Positions 8,045 to 16,401 are shown, counted from the stretch's first letter. The stretch is DNA of 64,000 nt from Chloroflexota bacterium (GCA_016223085.1 JACRPS010000020.1:124001-188000), one strand, 5' to 3'. The notes: generated by a model not told the origin, from the letters alone. Program-made: numbers and translations.

Positions 8045-9847
8045 ATGGCACAGGAAAGACAGGCGATTCTCCTACCTGATTATCTGACGGTACGGGAACT
8101 TGCCGAATTAATCGAAGCCAGTCCGATTGAGGTGATGAAGCGCCTCATTGCAAACGGCATCATGGCTTCGATCAACCAGCAGATTGACTACGATACGGCG
8201 GCCATTGTCGTTGAAGAAATGGGCTTCGAGGCGCAGTCCGCCACTGCCGTCGCTGCCCAGGAAGAAAAGCAGAAGGCCGTCCAGTCGCAGGCCTGGCGGC
8301 AGTTATACGCGGCGGAAAAGCCGGAAAACCTGGCGCCCCGCCCGCCGATTGTGACCATCCTCGGTCACGTGGATCACGGCAAAACCACGCTGCTAGACAC
8401 CATTCGTAAAGCCCACGTTGCGGCAGGCGAGGCGGGCGGTATCACCCAGCATATTGGCGCCTACCGGGTGACGCGCGACGGTCGCCAGATCACCTTCCTT
8501 GACACTCCCGGCCACGAGGCGTTTACCGCCATGCGGGCGCGCGGGGCGCAGGGCGCGGACATCGCCGTGCTGGTCGTCGCAGCCGACGACAGCGTGATGC
8601 CGACGACCAAAGAGGCGCTCAACCATGCCCGCGCCGCCAACGTGCCTATCGTGGTGGCCGTGACCAAGACTGACAAACGGAACGCCAATGTTGAAGTCGT
8701 CAAAAAAGACCTGTCGGACATCGGCCTGACGCCGGATGAATGGGGCGGCAGTACGCTGGTGGTGCCGGTGTCGGCCATCACCGGGCAGGGCATAGATGAT
8801 CTGCTGGAAGCGATTCTGCTGACGGCAGAAGAAAACGAGATTGTGGCGAACCCGAATGCGCCAGCAGCCGGCGTGGTGCTGGAGTCCGAAGTGGACCCGC
8901 GCAGTGGGACGCTGGCGACGCTGCTGGTGCTGAACGGTACGCTGCACCGGGGCGACGTGGTGCTGGTGGGCATGTCTTACGGGCGCGTTAAGGCCATGTT
9001 TGACGAGCAGGGCAAGCCGGTGACCGAGGCCGGGCCGTCCACGCCGGTGCGGGTGCTGGGCCTCAATATTCCGCCGCAGCCCGGCGAAAGCTTTGAAATC
9101 GCCAAAAACGAAAAAGTAGCGCGAGCCACTGCTGAGGAGCGCCGCCTGGCCGCCGAGGCCCAGCGGACGCAGGCGGATCGGCCCGCCTTTACACTGGAAG
9201 ATGTGTTTGCGCAGTTCGAGGCCGGGCAGACGAAGGAACTGAACCTGATCGTGAAGGTTGACGTACAGGGCAGCCTGCAACCGATCGTGGACTCGCTCAA
9301 GTCGCTGAGCGAGCAGAACAAACACGGCATCCATATTCGCATCCTCAGCGCGGACATCGGCAACATCAGCGAAAACGACGTGATGCTGGCGCGTGCGTCG
9401 AGCGCGATCATCGTCGGCTTCAACGTGGACGTGGACACCGGCGCGCGCCGGATTGCCGACGCGCAGGGCGTGGACATCCGCCAGTACACCATCATCTACA
9501 AGCTGCTGGAAGACATCGAACTGGCGCTGCAAGGTCTGCTGGAGCCGGTCTACCAGGAGAAAACCATCGGCGTGGCCGAAGTACGGCAGATTTTCCGAAT
9601 CCCGAAAGTAGGAGCGATTGCCGGCAGCTACGTCCGCGAGGGTGAGATTCGCCGGAATGCCCGCACGCGCGTGAAACGCGGTGGCAAGGTGATTGCCGAA
9701 AACGTGACGGTGTCATCACTCAAACGCCTGACAGAAGATGTGCGCGAGGTGCGCGCCGGCTTCGAGTGCGGTATCGGCCTGAACGGTTTTAACGATTTTG
9801 TCCAGGGCGATCTGATCGAATTTTACGTCTCCGAGCGGGTGAGCTAA
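8045..9847 (+). CDS. infB: translation initiation factor IF-2
   Basis: 600 residues, a short form with a minimal N-terminal IF2_N domain (LPDYLTVRELAELIEASPIEVMKRLIANGI, 10-39). G-domain motifs: G1 GHVDHGKT (107-114), G2 GGITQHIGAY (131-140), G3 DTPGHEAF (153-160), G4 TKTDK (207-211) and G5 SAITG (near 247). G4 is slightly divergent from the usual NKxDK. Domains II-IV follow, ending in GFECGIGLNGFNDFVQGDLIEFY. The factor brings fMet-tRNA to the 30S subunit, which ties it to fmt in this window. Start choice: the ATG at 8045 sits 4 nt after GGAGGT; the ATG at 8033 would overlap this ribosome-binding site. Confidence 0.98.
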   Translation: MAQERQAILLPDYLTVRELAELIEASPIEVMKRLIANGIMASINQQIDYDTAAIVVEEMGFEAQSATAVAAQEEKQKAVQSQAWRQLYAAEKPENLAPRPPIVTILGHVDHGKTTLLDTIRKAHVAAGEAGGITQHIGAYRVTRDGRQITFLDTPGHEAFTAMRARGAQGADIAVLVVAADDSVMPTTKEALNHARAANVPIVVAVTKTDKRNANVEVVKKDLSDIGLTPDEWGGSTLVVPVSAITGQGIDDLLEAILLTAEENEIVANPNAPAAGVVLESEVDPRSGTLATLLVLNGTLHRGDVVLVGMSYGRVKAMFDEQGKPVTEAGPSTPVRVLGLNIPPQPGESFEIAKNEKVARATAEERRLAAEAQRTQADRPAFTLEDVFAQFEAGQTKELNLIVKVDVQGSLQPIVDSLKSLSEQNKHGIHIRILSADIGNISENDVMLARASSAIIVGFNVDVDTGARRIADAQGVDIRQYTIIYKLLEDIELALQGLLEPVYQEKTIGVAEVRQIFRIPKVGAIAGSYVREGEIRRNARTRVKRGGKVIAENVTVSSLKRLTEDVREVRAGFECGIGLNGFNDFVQGDLIEFYVSERVS

Positions 9848-9950
9848 CCGGGGACAGGCAGCGCCGTGCTCCCAGGGGTTAACGTGCCAACTGCCCTCGC
9901 CGTTTATGTCCTGCAAAGGTTGAGGTGGTATGCTTGACTATGCCGCCGGT

Positions 9951-9979
9951 ATCAGGGCGAGGCTGCACCTCGCCCTGAT
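9951..9979 (+). repeat. palindromic hairpin between infB and rbfA
   Basis: Arms ATCAGGGCGAGG and exact complement around CTGCA. No T-run follows, so it is a REP-like or RNA-processing hairpin rather than a clear terminator. It lies 40 nt before rbfA. Confidence 0.6.
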
Positions 9980-10018
9980 CGTTATCAGCCGGCGCAGTCT
10001 ATCCAAGGAGGTAGTGCC

Positions 10019-10384
10019 ATGACGTCCATCAAGCAAGAGCGAGTCGCCGGGCATATCCGCACGATTTTGACCGAGCTGCTCCTGCGCGAGGTGTCCGATC
10101 CGCGTTTGCAGAATATCACTGTGACCGAGGTGACGATTGACCCGGAATTAATGTACGCTACCGTGTATATCAACGCCCTGGCCGATGAGACCCGCCAGGA
10201 CGAAGTGATGACCGCGCTGAAACGGGCGAAGGGCTTCCTGCGGCGCGAGGTCGCGCAACGGGTGCGCCTGCGCTCTGCGCCTGATCTGAATTTCCGCTGG
10301 GATGAAACGCTGGAACGGGCCGAACGGATGAACCGCCTGCTGTCGTCGCTGGACATTCCGCCGGAGGATAAAAGTCAGGCATGA
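10019..10384 (+). CDS. rbfA: 30S ribosome-binding factor A
   Basis: 121 residues, the normal RbfA length, single KH-like fold. Signature regions: RVAGHIRTILTELLLREVSDPRL near the N-terminus, VTEVTIDPELMYATVYI in the middle and APDLNFRWDETLERAERM at the end. RbfA aids maturation of the 16S rRNA 5' end in the 30S subunit and acts with Era, also present here. A strong AAGGAGGT precedes the ATG. The stop overlaps the next start as ATGA. Confidence 0.96.
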   Translation: MTSIKQERVAGHIRTILTELLLREVSDPRLQNITVTEVTIDPELMYATVYINALADETRQDEVMTALKRAKGFLRREVAQRVRLRSAPDLNFRWDETLERAERMNRLLSSLDIPPEDKSQA

Positions 10385-11361
10385 CGTTTCAGGCACAGTG
10401 GGCGGAGGCCAGCGCCGCCGTTGAAGCCGCGCAGAAAATCCTGATTGTGACACACGTCAACCCGGATGGCGACGCCATCGGCTCCATGCTGGCGCTGGCG
10501 CTGGCGCTGCGCGAGCAGGGTAAACAGGTGACAACGGCGGTGGATGGCGGCGTGCCAGACTTTCTGGGCTACCTGAAGGATTCGGGCAAGGTGATCGGTC
10601 GGCTGAAGCGCGGACACTTCGATTTGATGGTATCGGTAGATGCCAGCGACGAGGAGCGCACCGGTATCGCGGGCGCGTTCGGGCGGCGGCGCAGCCAGCG
10701 GGTCATCAACCTCGACCACCATCCCACCAACACCGGCTTTGGGGACATCCATCTGGTGCTGCCGGAAGCTGTATCCGCCACTGAGGTGGTGTACGAATGG
10801 CTGTCGCGGATGGGGCACCCGCTGTCGCAGCCGATCGCTACGGCGCTGCTAACCGGGCTGGTCACGGATACGATGGGCTTCCGCACCAGCAACGTGACCG
10901 CGACCACGCTGGGTATCGCCCAGCAGTTGATGCAGGCGGGCGCGTCGCTGACCGAGGTCACGGCGCGGGCGCTGGTGGCCCGGTCGTACAGTACGATTGA
11001 GCTGTGGAAGCGCGTACTGCCGTTGGTACGGCTGGAGGACCGCATCATTTCCGGCGTAGTAGCGCAGGCCGATCTGGCAGCGGTGGGGCTGGTTGACGTG
11101 ACCGATGGCGGGCTGGTCAGCCTGCTGGCGTCGGTGCAGGAAGCCGTAATCGCGGTAGTATTTAAGGAAACGCGCGAACACCGCGTGGAGATCAGCCTGC
11201 GCAGCAAACCCGGCTATGACGTAGGCACGGTGGCGCTGTCCCTGGGCGGCGGCGGCCATACGCAGGCTGCCGGCGCGACGATTGACGGCCCACTGGAGGC
11301 GGCGATTGCGCGCGTGATGCCGCTGCTGAGGGTGGCTGCCGGCGTTGGCGCAGCAGCCTGA
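10381..11361 (+). CDS. nrnA: DHH/DHHA1 phosphoesterase (NrnA-type nanoRNase/pAp phosphatase)
   Basis: 326 residues. Motif I THVNPDGDAIGSMLALALAL (about 22-41), the catalytic DHHPTNTGF (near 115) and the C-terminal DHHA1 motif GGGGHTQAAGATID (near 287-300) define the NrnA group, which degrades 2-5 nt RNAs and dephosphorylates pAp. ATG overlaps the rbfA stop (ATGA). Position between rbfA and truB matches Firmicutes and Chloroflexota gene order. Confidence 0.93.
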   Translation: MTFQAQWAEASAAVEAAQKILIVTHVNPDGDAIGSMLALALALREQGKQVTTAVDGGVPDFLGYLKDSGKVIGRLKRGHFDLMVSVDASDEERTGIAGAFGRRRSQRVINLDHHPTNTGFGDIHLVLPEAVSATEVVYEWLSRMGHPLSQPIATALLTGLVTDTMGFRTSNVTATTLGIAQQLMQAGASLTEVTARALVARSYSTIELWKRVLPLVRLEDRIISGVVAQADLAAVGLVDVTDGGLVSLLASVQEAVIAVVFKETREHRVEISLRSKPGYDVGTVALSLGGGGHTQAAGATIDGPLEAAIARVMPLLRVAAGVGAAA

Positions 11362-11383
11362 ACGTTGTCTATCATTTTTTGTT

Positions 11384-11405
11384 GGGACATGGTATACCGT
11401 GTCCC
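11384..11405. repeat. palindrome, left flank of structured element E1
   Basis: GGGACATGGTA and TACCGTGTCCC, arms of 11 nt with one G-U. It ends 6 nt before element E1 and has the same GGTATACC centre as the palindrome on the other side (11622-11643). It starts 22 nt after the nrnA stop. Confidence 0.75.
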
Positions 11406-11411
11406 ATCTGC

Positions 11412-11611
11412 ACCGGGATAAGGTTTCGGTTAGCCGCGCCGGACGCTGAAAGCCGTCCGGTTGAACGACAAAAGCCACCTGGCAGGTGGCCGGAACGACG
11501 CATGAGCCGGGTGCTCAGCCGGCTTACCGAGATCATTCAGCCAGGGGACTTTCCTGCGAACCGGGACGCATGTCCCTGAGTGTAGATGCTGGCGGCGGCA
11601 AACGCTTAACC
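11412..11611 (+). ncRNA. candidate structured RNA element E1
   Basis: A 200-nt non-coding stretch homologous to 34278-34461. Shared sequence includes GCCGGACGCTGAAAG, TCCGG(C/T)TGAACG, CAAAAGCCACCTGG, AGGTGGC and a terminal CTTAACC. Stems: CCGGACG 11439-11445 with 11454-11460 (loop CTGAAAGC); GCCACCT 11474-11480 with 11484-11490; AGCCGG 11505-11510 with 11519-11524; GGGAC 11563-11567 with 11572-11576. The last stem has a different but still paired sequence in the second copy. Strand is assigned because both copies run the same way as the following gene. Family unknown to me. Confidence 0.6.
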
Positions 11612-11621
11612 TGTTACGCAA

Positions 11622-11643
11622 GGGATACGGTATACCGTGTCTT
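11622..11643. repeat. palindrome, right flank of structured element E1
   Basis: GGGATACGGTA and TACCGTGTCTT, nearly the same as the left-flank palindrome at 11384-11405. It begins 10 nt after E1. Confidence 0.7.
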
Positions 11644-11678
11644 TACATCAGCTTTGACTGTGTTCGTTGTTACTGGTG

Positions 11679-12551
11679 ATGACGATTTCCGGCTTTTTAA
11701 ACATCAATAAACCAACCAGCATGACCAGCCACGATGTGGTGGCAAAAGTCCGGCGGGCGTGTGGCATCAAAAAGATCGGCCACGCCGGCACGCTTGACCC
11801 ACTAGCCGACGGGGTGCTGGTGCTGTGCGTGGGCAGCGCCACGCGCCTGAGCGAATACGTGATGCAGTCCACCAAGTCTTACCGGGCGCGGGTGCGGCTG
11901 GGCGTGGTGACGGATACGTATGACGCGGAAGGCCGCGTGCTGCGGGAATGCGACGCGGCGCACATCACGCGGGACGCAGTGGAGCGCGCGCTGACTGACT
12001 TTATCGGCGAGATCGAGCAGGTGCCGCCGATGTACAGCGCCATCAAGCAGGGCGGTCGCAAGCTGTACGAACTGGCACGCGCCGGCGAGGAAGTCGAACG
12101 GCAGCCGCGCCGCGTGCGAATTGATGGGCTGGCGCTCACCGACTGGTCGCCGCCGCTGTTCACGCTGAACGTGACATGCAGCGCCGGCACGTATATCCGC
12201 AGCCTGGCGTATGATCTGGGCGAACGTCTGGGCGTGGGCGCGCACCTCGCCGGGTTGACGCGCACTGCCAGCGGCACGTTTACGCTGGAACGGGCGGTCG
12301 CGCTGGATACGCTGCTTGCCAGCGCCGACTGGACGCAGCATCTGATCGCGCCACCGGCGGCGCTGGCCGATTGGCCAACGGTGCGGCTGGATGCGGCAGC
12401 AGTTGCGCACATCCGGCACGGGCGCGCGATTCCGGCGGCCAGCGGGCGGGGCGGGCTGGCCTTCGCCTATGGCCCGGAGGACGAACTGGTCGCCATTGTC
12501 CAGAAGGACGGTAGCCTGTGGCGGCCACATAAGGTATTCTTAAATGAGTAA
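11679..12551 (+). CDS. truB: tRNA pseudouridine(55) synthase TruB
   Basis: 290 residues. Opening SGFLNINKPTSMTSHDVV and catalytic motif HAGTLDPLADGVL with Asp40 are diagnostic. KSYRARVRLGVVTDTYDAEG, PPMYSAIKQGGRKLYELAR and CSAGTYIRSLAYDLG follow, then a PUA-like C-terminus. TruB forms pseudouridine 55 in the tRNA T-loop. Start: the ATG at 11679 is preferred to an upstream TTG at 11667 because it gives the usual short leader before SGFLNINKP. It follows element E1 and its right palindrome, so the translation cluster is interrupted here by about 300 nt of non-coding DNA. Confidence 0.95.
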   Translation: MTISGFLNINKPTSMTSHDVVAKVRRACGIKKIGHAGTLDPLADGVLVLCVGSATRLSEYVMQSTKSYRARVRLGVVTDTYDAEGRVLRECDAAHITRDAVERALTDFIGEIEQVPPMYSAIKQGGRKLYELARAGEEVERQPRRVRIDGLALTDWSPPLFTLNVTCSAGTYIRSLAYDLGERLGVGAHLAGLTRTASGTFTLERAVALDTLLASADWTQHLIAPPAALADWPTVRLDAAAVAHIRHGRAIPAASGRGGLAFAYGPEDELVAIVQKDGSLWRPHKVFLNE

Positions 12552-12557
12552 CGCGGT

Positions 12558-12586
12558 GTAGGGGCGGGTCGCAGACCCGCCCCTAC
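12558..12586. repeat. dispersed palindrome, GGGGCGGGTC class
   Basis: Perfect 13-nt arms GTAGGGGCGGGTC and complement around GCA, 6 nt after the truB stop. Confidence 0.88.
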
Positions 12587-12613
12587 GGATGTTTGAACCA
12601 GACGGAACAATGC

Positions 12614-13543
12614 ATGAACCGAACAGCGATTCTGGCGGAGGCCGCGCTTGAGCAGCCTTCGATTGTCACCATTGGCGTATTTGATGGGGTGCATATCGGC
12701 CACCAGCAGCTCATCCGACGGCTGGTGGAAGAAGCCCGCGCGACCAACCGGCTGGCGGTGGTGGTCACGTTTTTTCCGCACCCTGACGTGGTGCTGCGCG
12801 GCCTGCAGGGGCGCTATTACCTGACCACGCCCGAGCAGAAAGCCAGCCTGCTGATGAACCTGGGCGTGGATTACGTCATCACCTATCCGTTCAGCAAAGA
12901 GGCCAGCCAGGTGCGCGCGGCGGATTTTGTGGACCAACTGCTCCGCAATCTGCGCCTCAGTTCGCTGTGGGTGGGGTCCGATTTTGCGATGGGTTACAAA
13001 CGCGAGGGCAACGTGGCCTTTCTGCGGGCACAGGCGGAACAGAAGGGTTTCACCATCCACGATATTGATTTAATCGTCAACGGCGGCGACAAAATCAGCA
13101 GCACGGCCATCCGGCAGGCGGTACAGGCCGGGGAGATGGACAAGGCGCGGCAGTGGCTGGGGCGTGGCTACTCGGTGATCGGTACGGTGGTTCACGGTAC
13201 GAAGCGCGGTCGGCAGATTGGTTTCCCAACGGCCAACATGGCAGTATGGGACGAACAGGTGTTACCGCCGAACGGCATTTATGCCGGCTGGGCGCGGCTA
13301 GGCGACCAGTGGTTGATGGCTGCGACCAATGTTGGCATCCGTCCCACTTTTGAGGGCACGACCGACATCACGGTAGAACCCTACCTGCTGGATTTTGACC
13401 GGGATATTTACGGCGAAACGCTGGAACTGACGTTTGAAAAGCGGCTGCGCCCGGAAGCGAAGTTCGACACCATTCAGGCACTGATCGAACAGATCGCCCG
13501 TGACGTGGAGGAGACACGAACCCTGTTGACCGCTGGCCGGTAA
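12614..13543 (+). CDS. ribF: bifunctional riboflavin kinase/FAD synthetase
   Basis: 309 residues. The N-terminal FAD synthetase (nucleotidyltransferase) domain has TIGVFDGVHIGHQQLI (19-34) and, near residue 155, DKISSTAIRQAV; the C-terminal riboflavin kinase domain has GTVVHGTKRGRQIGFPTANM and NVGIRPTFEG. The enzyme converts riboflavin to FMN and then FAD. Start is taken at the ATG 12614; an in-frame TTG at 12593 would add seven residues. Position after truB is the standard bacterial arrangement. Confidence 0.95.
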   Translation: MNRTAILAEAALEQPSIVTIGVFDGVHIGHQQLIRRLVEEARATNRLAVVVTFFPHPDVVLRGLQGRYYLTTPEQKASLLMNLGVDYVITYPFSKEASQVRAADFVDQLLRNLRLSSLWVGSDFAMGYKREGNVAFLRAQAEQKGFTIHDIDLIVNGGDKISSTAIRQAVQAGEMDKARQWLGRGYSVIGTVVHGTKRGRQIGFPTANMAVWDEQVLPPNGIYAGWARLGDQWLMAATNVGIRPTFEGTTDITVEPYLLDFDRDIYGETLELTFEKRLRPEAKFDTIQALIEQIARDVEETRTLLTAGR

Positions 13544-13564
13544 GGACACGGGACTTCCGTGTCC
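13544..13564. repeat. palindrome between convergent ribF and era
   Basis: GGACACGG and its complement around GACTT, directly after the ribF stop. A short member of the GGGACACGG palindrome class; it may serve both converging transcripts. Confidence 0.65.
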
Positions 13565-13604
13565 CAGTTACGCATATCCCTACCAGCTGCTGAAGCATGG
13601 CGCT

Positions 13605-14552
13605 TCAGTTCTCTTTTTTCGGCAGCCGGTAGCCCAGCCGCCGCATCAGGTCGTCGTCGCTGCGCCAGTTCTTTAACACCTTAACATGGAGGTCAAGATA
13701 GACCTGCGTGCCCAGCATCCCGGCGAGTTCGGCGCGGGCTTCGGAACCAATGCGTTTAATCATGTCGCCGCCCTTGCCGATGATGATGCCCTTCTGCGTG
13801 TCGCGCTCGACGTAAATGGTGGCGCTGATATAGGTCATGTCCGCCGACCGTTCCTTAAACTCATCCACTTCAACCGCCACCGAATAGGGAATTTCCTCCT
13901 CGGTATTGAGGATGATTTTTTCGCGGATGACCTCGGCGGCGATGAAGCGCATGTTGACTTCGCTCACCTGGTCGGCGGGGTAGTAGCGCGGCCCCAGCGG
14001 CAGCCGAGACAGGATGTCTTTCACCAGCGCGTCCACGCCGTCGCCGGTTAGCGCGCTGAGGAGCATAGCACCGACGTTGGGAATCAGCGTCTGGTAGGCC
14101 TCGGCGTGGGCCTGGAGGGTTTTGCGGTCGGCCAGATCGGCTTTGTTCAGCGCCAGCAGCACCGGTGTATCACCCTGCAGGCGGGCGACCGTCGCCGCGA
14201 TGTGTTTGTCGCCTTCCTGCGGCTCAACCGATACGTCCAGCACCCACAAAATCAGATCGGCGTCCTGCAGCGCGTTTTCGGCCATCGTCACCATGTACTG
14301 CCCCAGCTTGTGGTGGGGTTTGTGCAGTCCGGGGGTGTCGGTGAACAGGATTTGGCCGTGTTCCTCGGTGTAGATGCCAAGCTGCTGGCGGCGCGTGGTC
14401 TGCGGCTTCGGCGTGACGATGGCGATTTTCTGTCCCAGGATGCGGTTAATCAGCGTGGATTTGCCCACATTCGGTCGCCCGACAACGGCAACCACGCCCG
14501 AACGATGATCTTCCGGCCAGCTCTCGTTAAAGACGGTATCCAGGTCGCTCAT
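13605..14552 (-). CDS. era: GTPase Era
   Basis: 315 residues. G1 GRPNVGKS (25-32), switch region KPQTTRRQQLGIYTEE, G3 DTPGLHKP, G4 NKAD and the C-terminal KH domain with IIIGKGGDMIKRIGSEARAEL are all present. Era binds the 3' end of 16S rRNA and checks 30S assembly, and so works with RbfA encoded nearby. The ATG at 14552 overlaps the upstream stop as ATGA; an in-frame start at 14567 is less likely. Confidence 0.96.
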   Translation of the reverse strand: MSDLDTVFNESWPEDHRSGVVAVVGRPNVGKSTLINRILGQKIAIVTPKPQTTRRQQLGIYTEEHGQILFTDTPGLHKPHHKLGQYMVTMAENALQDADLILWVLDVSVEPQEGDKHIAATVARLQGDTPVLLALNKADLADRKTLQAHAEAYQTLIPNVGAMLLSALTGDGVDALVKDILSRLPLGPRYYPADQVSEVNMRFIAAEVIREKIILNTEEEIPYSVAVEVDEFKERSADMTYISATIYVERDTQKGIIIGKGGDMIKRIGSEARAELAGMLGTQVYLDLHVKVLKNWRSDDDLMRRLGYRLPKKEN

Positions 14553-15043
14553 TTGGCTGCCATCCACTTCTCAACCGATGCATAACGTGGCAGAAATTCC
14601 ACCAGACGCGGCGGCAGGCCGGCAGTATCGGCGGCGATCAGCGCCGACACCTGCGCCAGCAGCGTGTCGCCATCATACACCAGCACGCGCGGCGGGATGC
14701 TCAAATCCAGATTGCGGAAGAAAACCACGTCCTCCTGTCCATCTTCGCGCAGGCCGACCACCTCCGAGCGGGGGTACAGGTTGCTGCGGTGCCACAGGAA
14801 GTTCCAGGCTTCCTCGCCTGCCAGCATGTCGCCGTAGTCCAGCACAACCAGACCCGGCACGATGTACTGTTCCAGCTTGCCCAGAAAACGCACGCCGTAG
14901 CGCAGCACAAACGTGCCGCTGGCGACGATGGCCGCGCCGGGCGGCGCGGTAAGCGCCAGGGCGCAGGCTTCGCCCGCCTGCGCGACTACGCCGCTGAACG
15001 GGTCGCTGACCGGAGCGCGTTCGGGAATGGTTTTGCCGGGCAT
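14549..15043 (-). CDS. conserved-looking hypothetical protein upstream of era
   Basis: 164 residues, not recognised. It is soluble, mixed alpha/beta in character, with strands such as AAIVASGTFVLRYGVRFLG and YIVPGLVVLDYGDML and a helical C-terminus. There are no cysteines arranged for metal and no nucleotide-binding loop. It overlaps era (ATGA) and touches the small membrane gene before it (TGATG), so the three genes are co-translated. A link with ribosome assembly or the membrane is only suggested by this coupling. Confidence 0.7.
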   Translation of the reverse strand: MPGKTIPERAPVSDPFSGVVAQAGEACALALTAPPGAAIVASGTFVLRYGVRFLGKLEQYIVPGLVVLDYGDMLAGEEAWNFLWHRSNLYPRSEVVGLREDGQEDVVFFRNLDLSIPPRVLVYDGDTLLAQVSALIAADTAGLPPRLVEFLPRYASVEKWMAAK

Positions 15044-15369
15044 CAGTGATGCGACGTTTCCACGTAGGTATCCGGCGCCGGTTCAATGGCGTGGTCGTCG
15101 TGGTGGTCGTCGTGGTGGTGTTCATCCGGCGCGGGCACGTTGATGTCGTCAAAGTGTTTGTACGGCTGCGCCAGCCCAAACCACCCGACCAGGCCCAGGA
15201 TAAACAGCAGCACGCCGGCGGCCAGCAGCAGGCCGGTGAACTGGGTGCTGCCCCAGATGACGCCGACTGCCAGGGCGGTGACGGCCAGGATCAGGCCCAG
15301 ACCGGCGACGAGCGACGTGCCTAACACGGCGGGATTGGCATCACGGCTGATCTTTCGGGTGACTCTCAC
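15043..15369 (-). CDS. small two-helix membrane protein with His/Asp-rich tail
   Basis: 108 residues from a GTG start. Two hydrophobic segments (about 17-40 and 44-66) are followed by a tail containing DEHHHDDHHDDH, a likely metal-binding or pH-responsive cluster. No family recognised. The first gene of the three-gene era operon. Confidence 0.72.
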   Translation of the reverse strand: MRVTRKISRDANPAVLGTSLVAGLGLILAVTALAVGVIWGSTQFTGLLLAAGVLLFILGLVGWFGLAQPYKHFDDINVPAPDEHHHDDHHDDHAIEPAPDTYVETSHH

Positions 15370-15439
15370 GGAATTTTACCCCTTCCTGACCGGTACTTGA
15401 TGGTAAACTAAAGCGGTATTTTGCCGCCTGAATGAGGGC

Positions 15440-15600
15440 GAGTCAAGGATAGCTGATAGCTGTTAGCGATCAGCGGTTAGCTGCAAACCTCCAGTACGGG
15501 ATTTCCGCTACTGATTGGAGTGTTCAGAACGGGGGAGGCTCTTGATCTGACAAGACTACAGGCTGAAAGCTAACAGCTCAAAGCTCATCGCTTCAAAAGG
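15440..15600. repeat. AGCTGATAGCTG-type degenerate repeat tract
   Basis: The 237-nt divergent gap 15370-15606 contains GATAGCTGATAGCTGTTAGC, GATCAGCGGTTAGCTG and, further on, GGCTGAAAGCTAACAGCTC. Low-complexity variants of the same words recur at 38671-38700. Promoters for both flanking genes must lie here, but none is clear. AAGGAG (15597-15602) is the ribosome-binding site of the phosphatase. Confidence 0.6.
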
Positions 15601-15606
15601 AGTTGC

Positions 15607-16275
15607 ATGATTATTCAACGCGTTTTGCTCATCCGGCACGGACAAACCGACTGGAACATGGAAGGGCGGTGGCAGGGCTGCCTGCCGGTGCCGCTGAACG
15701 ACATTGGCCGGTCGCAGGCGCGCGCGCTGGGCGAATACCTGCGCGGGCGGCCTATCCGCGCCATTTACAGCAGTGACCTGCCGCGCGCGCTGGAAACGGC
15801 GTCGCTGGTTGGGGATGCCCTGGGCGTGACACCCACACCGGACCAACGCCTGCGGGAGTTCCACCTGGGTGTGTTTGCCGGCTACCGGCGCGACGAACTG
15901 GCGGCGTTGTACCCTACCGAGTGGGAAGCGTTCCAGACCGACCGCTGGAATTACGTCATCCCCCAGGGCGAGTCACGGCGGGCGCTGCAAGCGCGGATGT
16001 ACGCTGCCTGGCAGGACATCACGACCAACGGGCACGGCCCGGAAGTGGCGCTGGTGTCACACGGCGGAGGGCTGAGTTTGCTGCTGCAAAAGCTGTTTGG
16101 CGAGACGCCGGAACTGCAAAACGTGCGACTGGAAAACACGTCCGTGACCACGATTGAACGCGACGGCGATGGCTGGCGGCTGGCGGAAATCGCGGCGGTG
16201 TCCCATCTGGCGACCATCACGGAAATCCCCGTGTCCGGCGATGTGCATTCCCCGCCGGATAATCAAAGTTTGTGA
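15607..16275 (+). CDS. histidine phosphatase family protein
   Basis: 222 residues of the phosphoglycerate-mutase-like superfamily. The phosphohistidine motif LIRHGQTDWN has H11; SSDLPRALETA supplies the second arginine, and the second catalytic His is in ALVSHGGGLSLLL (near 150). Members dephosphorylate small metabolites (GpmB/CobC-like); the sequence does not resolve the substrate. It lacks the insertion of dPGM mutases, so a phosphatase is likelier than a mutase. It lies directly before pckA. Confidence 0.88.
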   Translation: MIIQRVLLIRHGQTDWNMEGRWQGCLPVPLNDIGRSQARALGEYLRGRPIRAIYSSDLPRALETASLVGDALGVTPTPDQRLREFHLGVFAGYRRDELAALYPTEWEAFQTDRWNYVIPQGESRRALQARMYAAWQDITTNGHGPEVALVSHGGGLSLLLQKLFGETPELQNVRLENTSVTTIERDGDGWRLAEIAAVSHLATITEIPVSGDVHSPPDNQSL

Positions 16276-16296
16276 TTTTCTACCAAATAGATGGAT

Positions 16297-16314
16297 AGGT
16301 GACAAAAATCACAT
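16297..16314 (+). promoter_or_regulatory. CRP/FNR-like inverted repeat before pckA
   Basis: AGGTGA, spacer CAAAAA, TCACAT: a near match to the CRP-type TGTGA-N6-TCACA site, 87 nt before the pckA start. A regulator of this family is not visible in the window. Confidence 0.4.
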
Positions 16315-16401
16315 ACAATCAGAATCATCCATCGTGGGTGCGCGTCGCTACCGTGTTTAGAATCGCCGGATGTATTCGGATTGAAGGGGAGAAACGGCTT
16401 T

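Noticed and set aside
11439-11460. Group II intron domain V resemblance (CTGAAAG in a G/C stem)
   Set aside because: No bulge, no flanking domain VI, no reverse transcriptase, and the stem lies near the 5' end of the element.
11412-11611. Known riboswitch (cobalamin or c-di-GMP) as identity of E1/E2
   Set aside because: The conserved words of those aptamers were not found, and the downstream genes (truB, a glycosidase) share no regulation logic.
15046-15324. Plus-strand frame over the His-rich membrane gene
   Set aside because: Val-run (VVVVVVVVV) arises from antisense of the His/Asp codons; the minus-strand gene is coupled to era.
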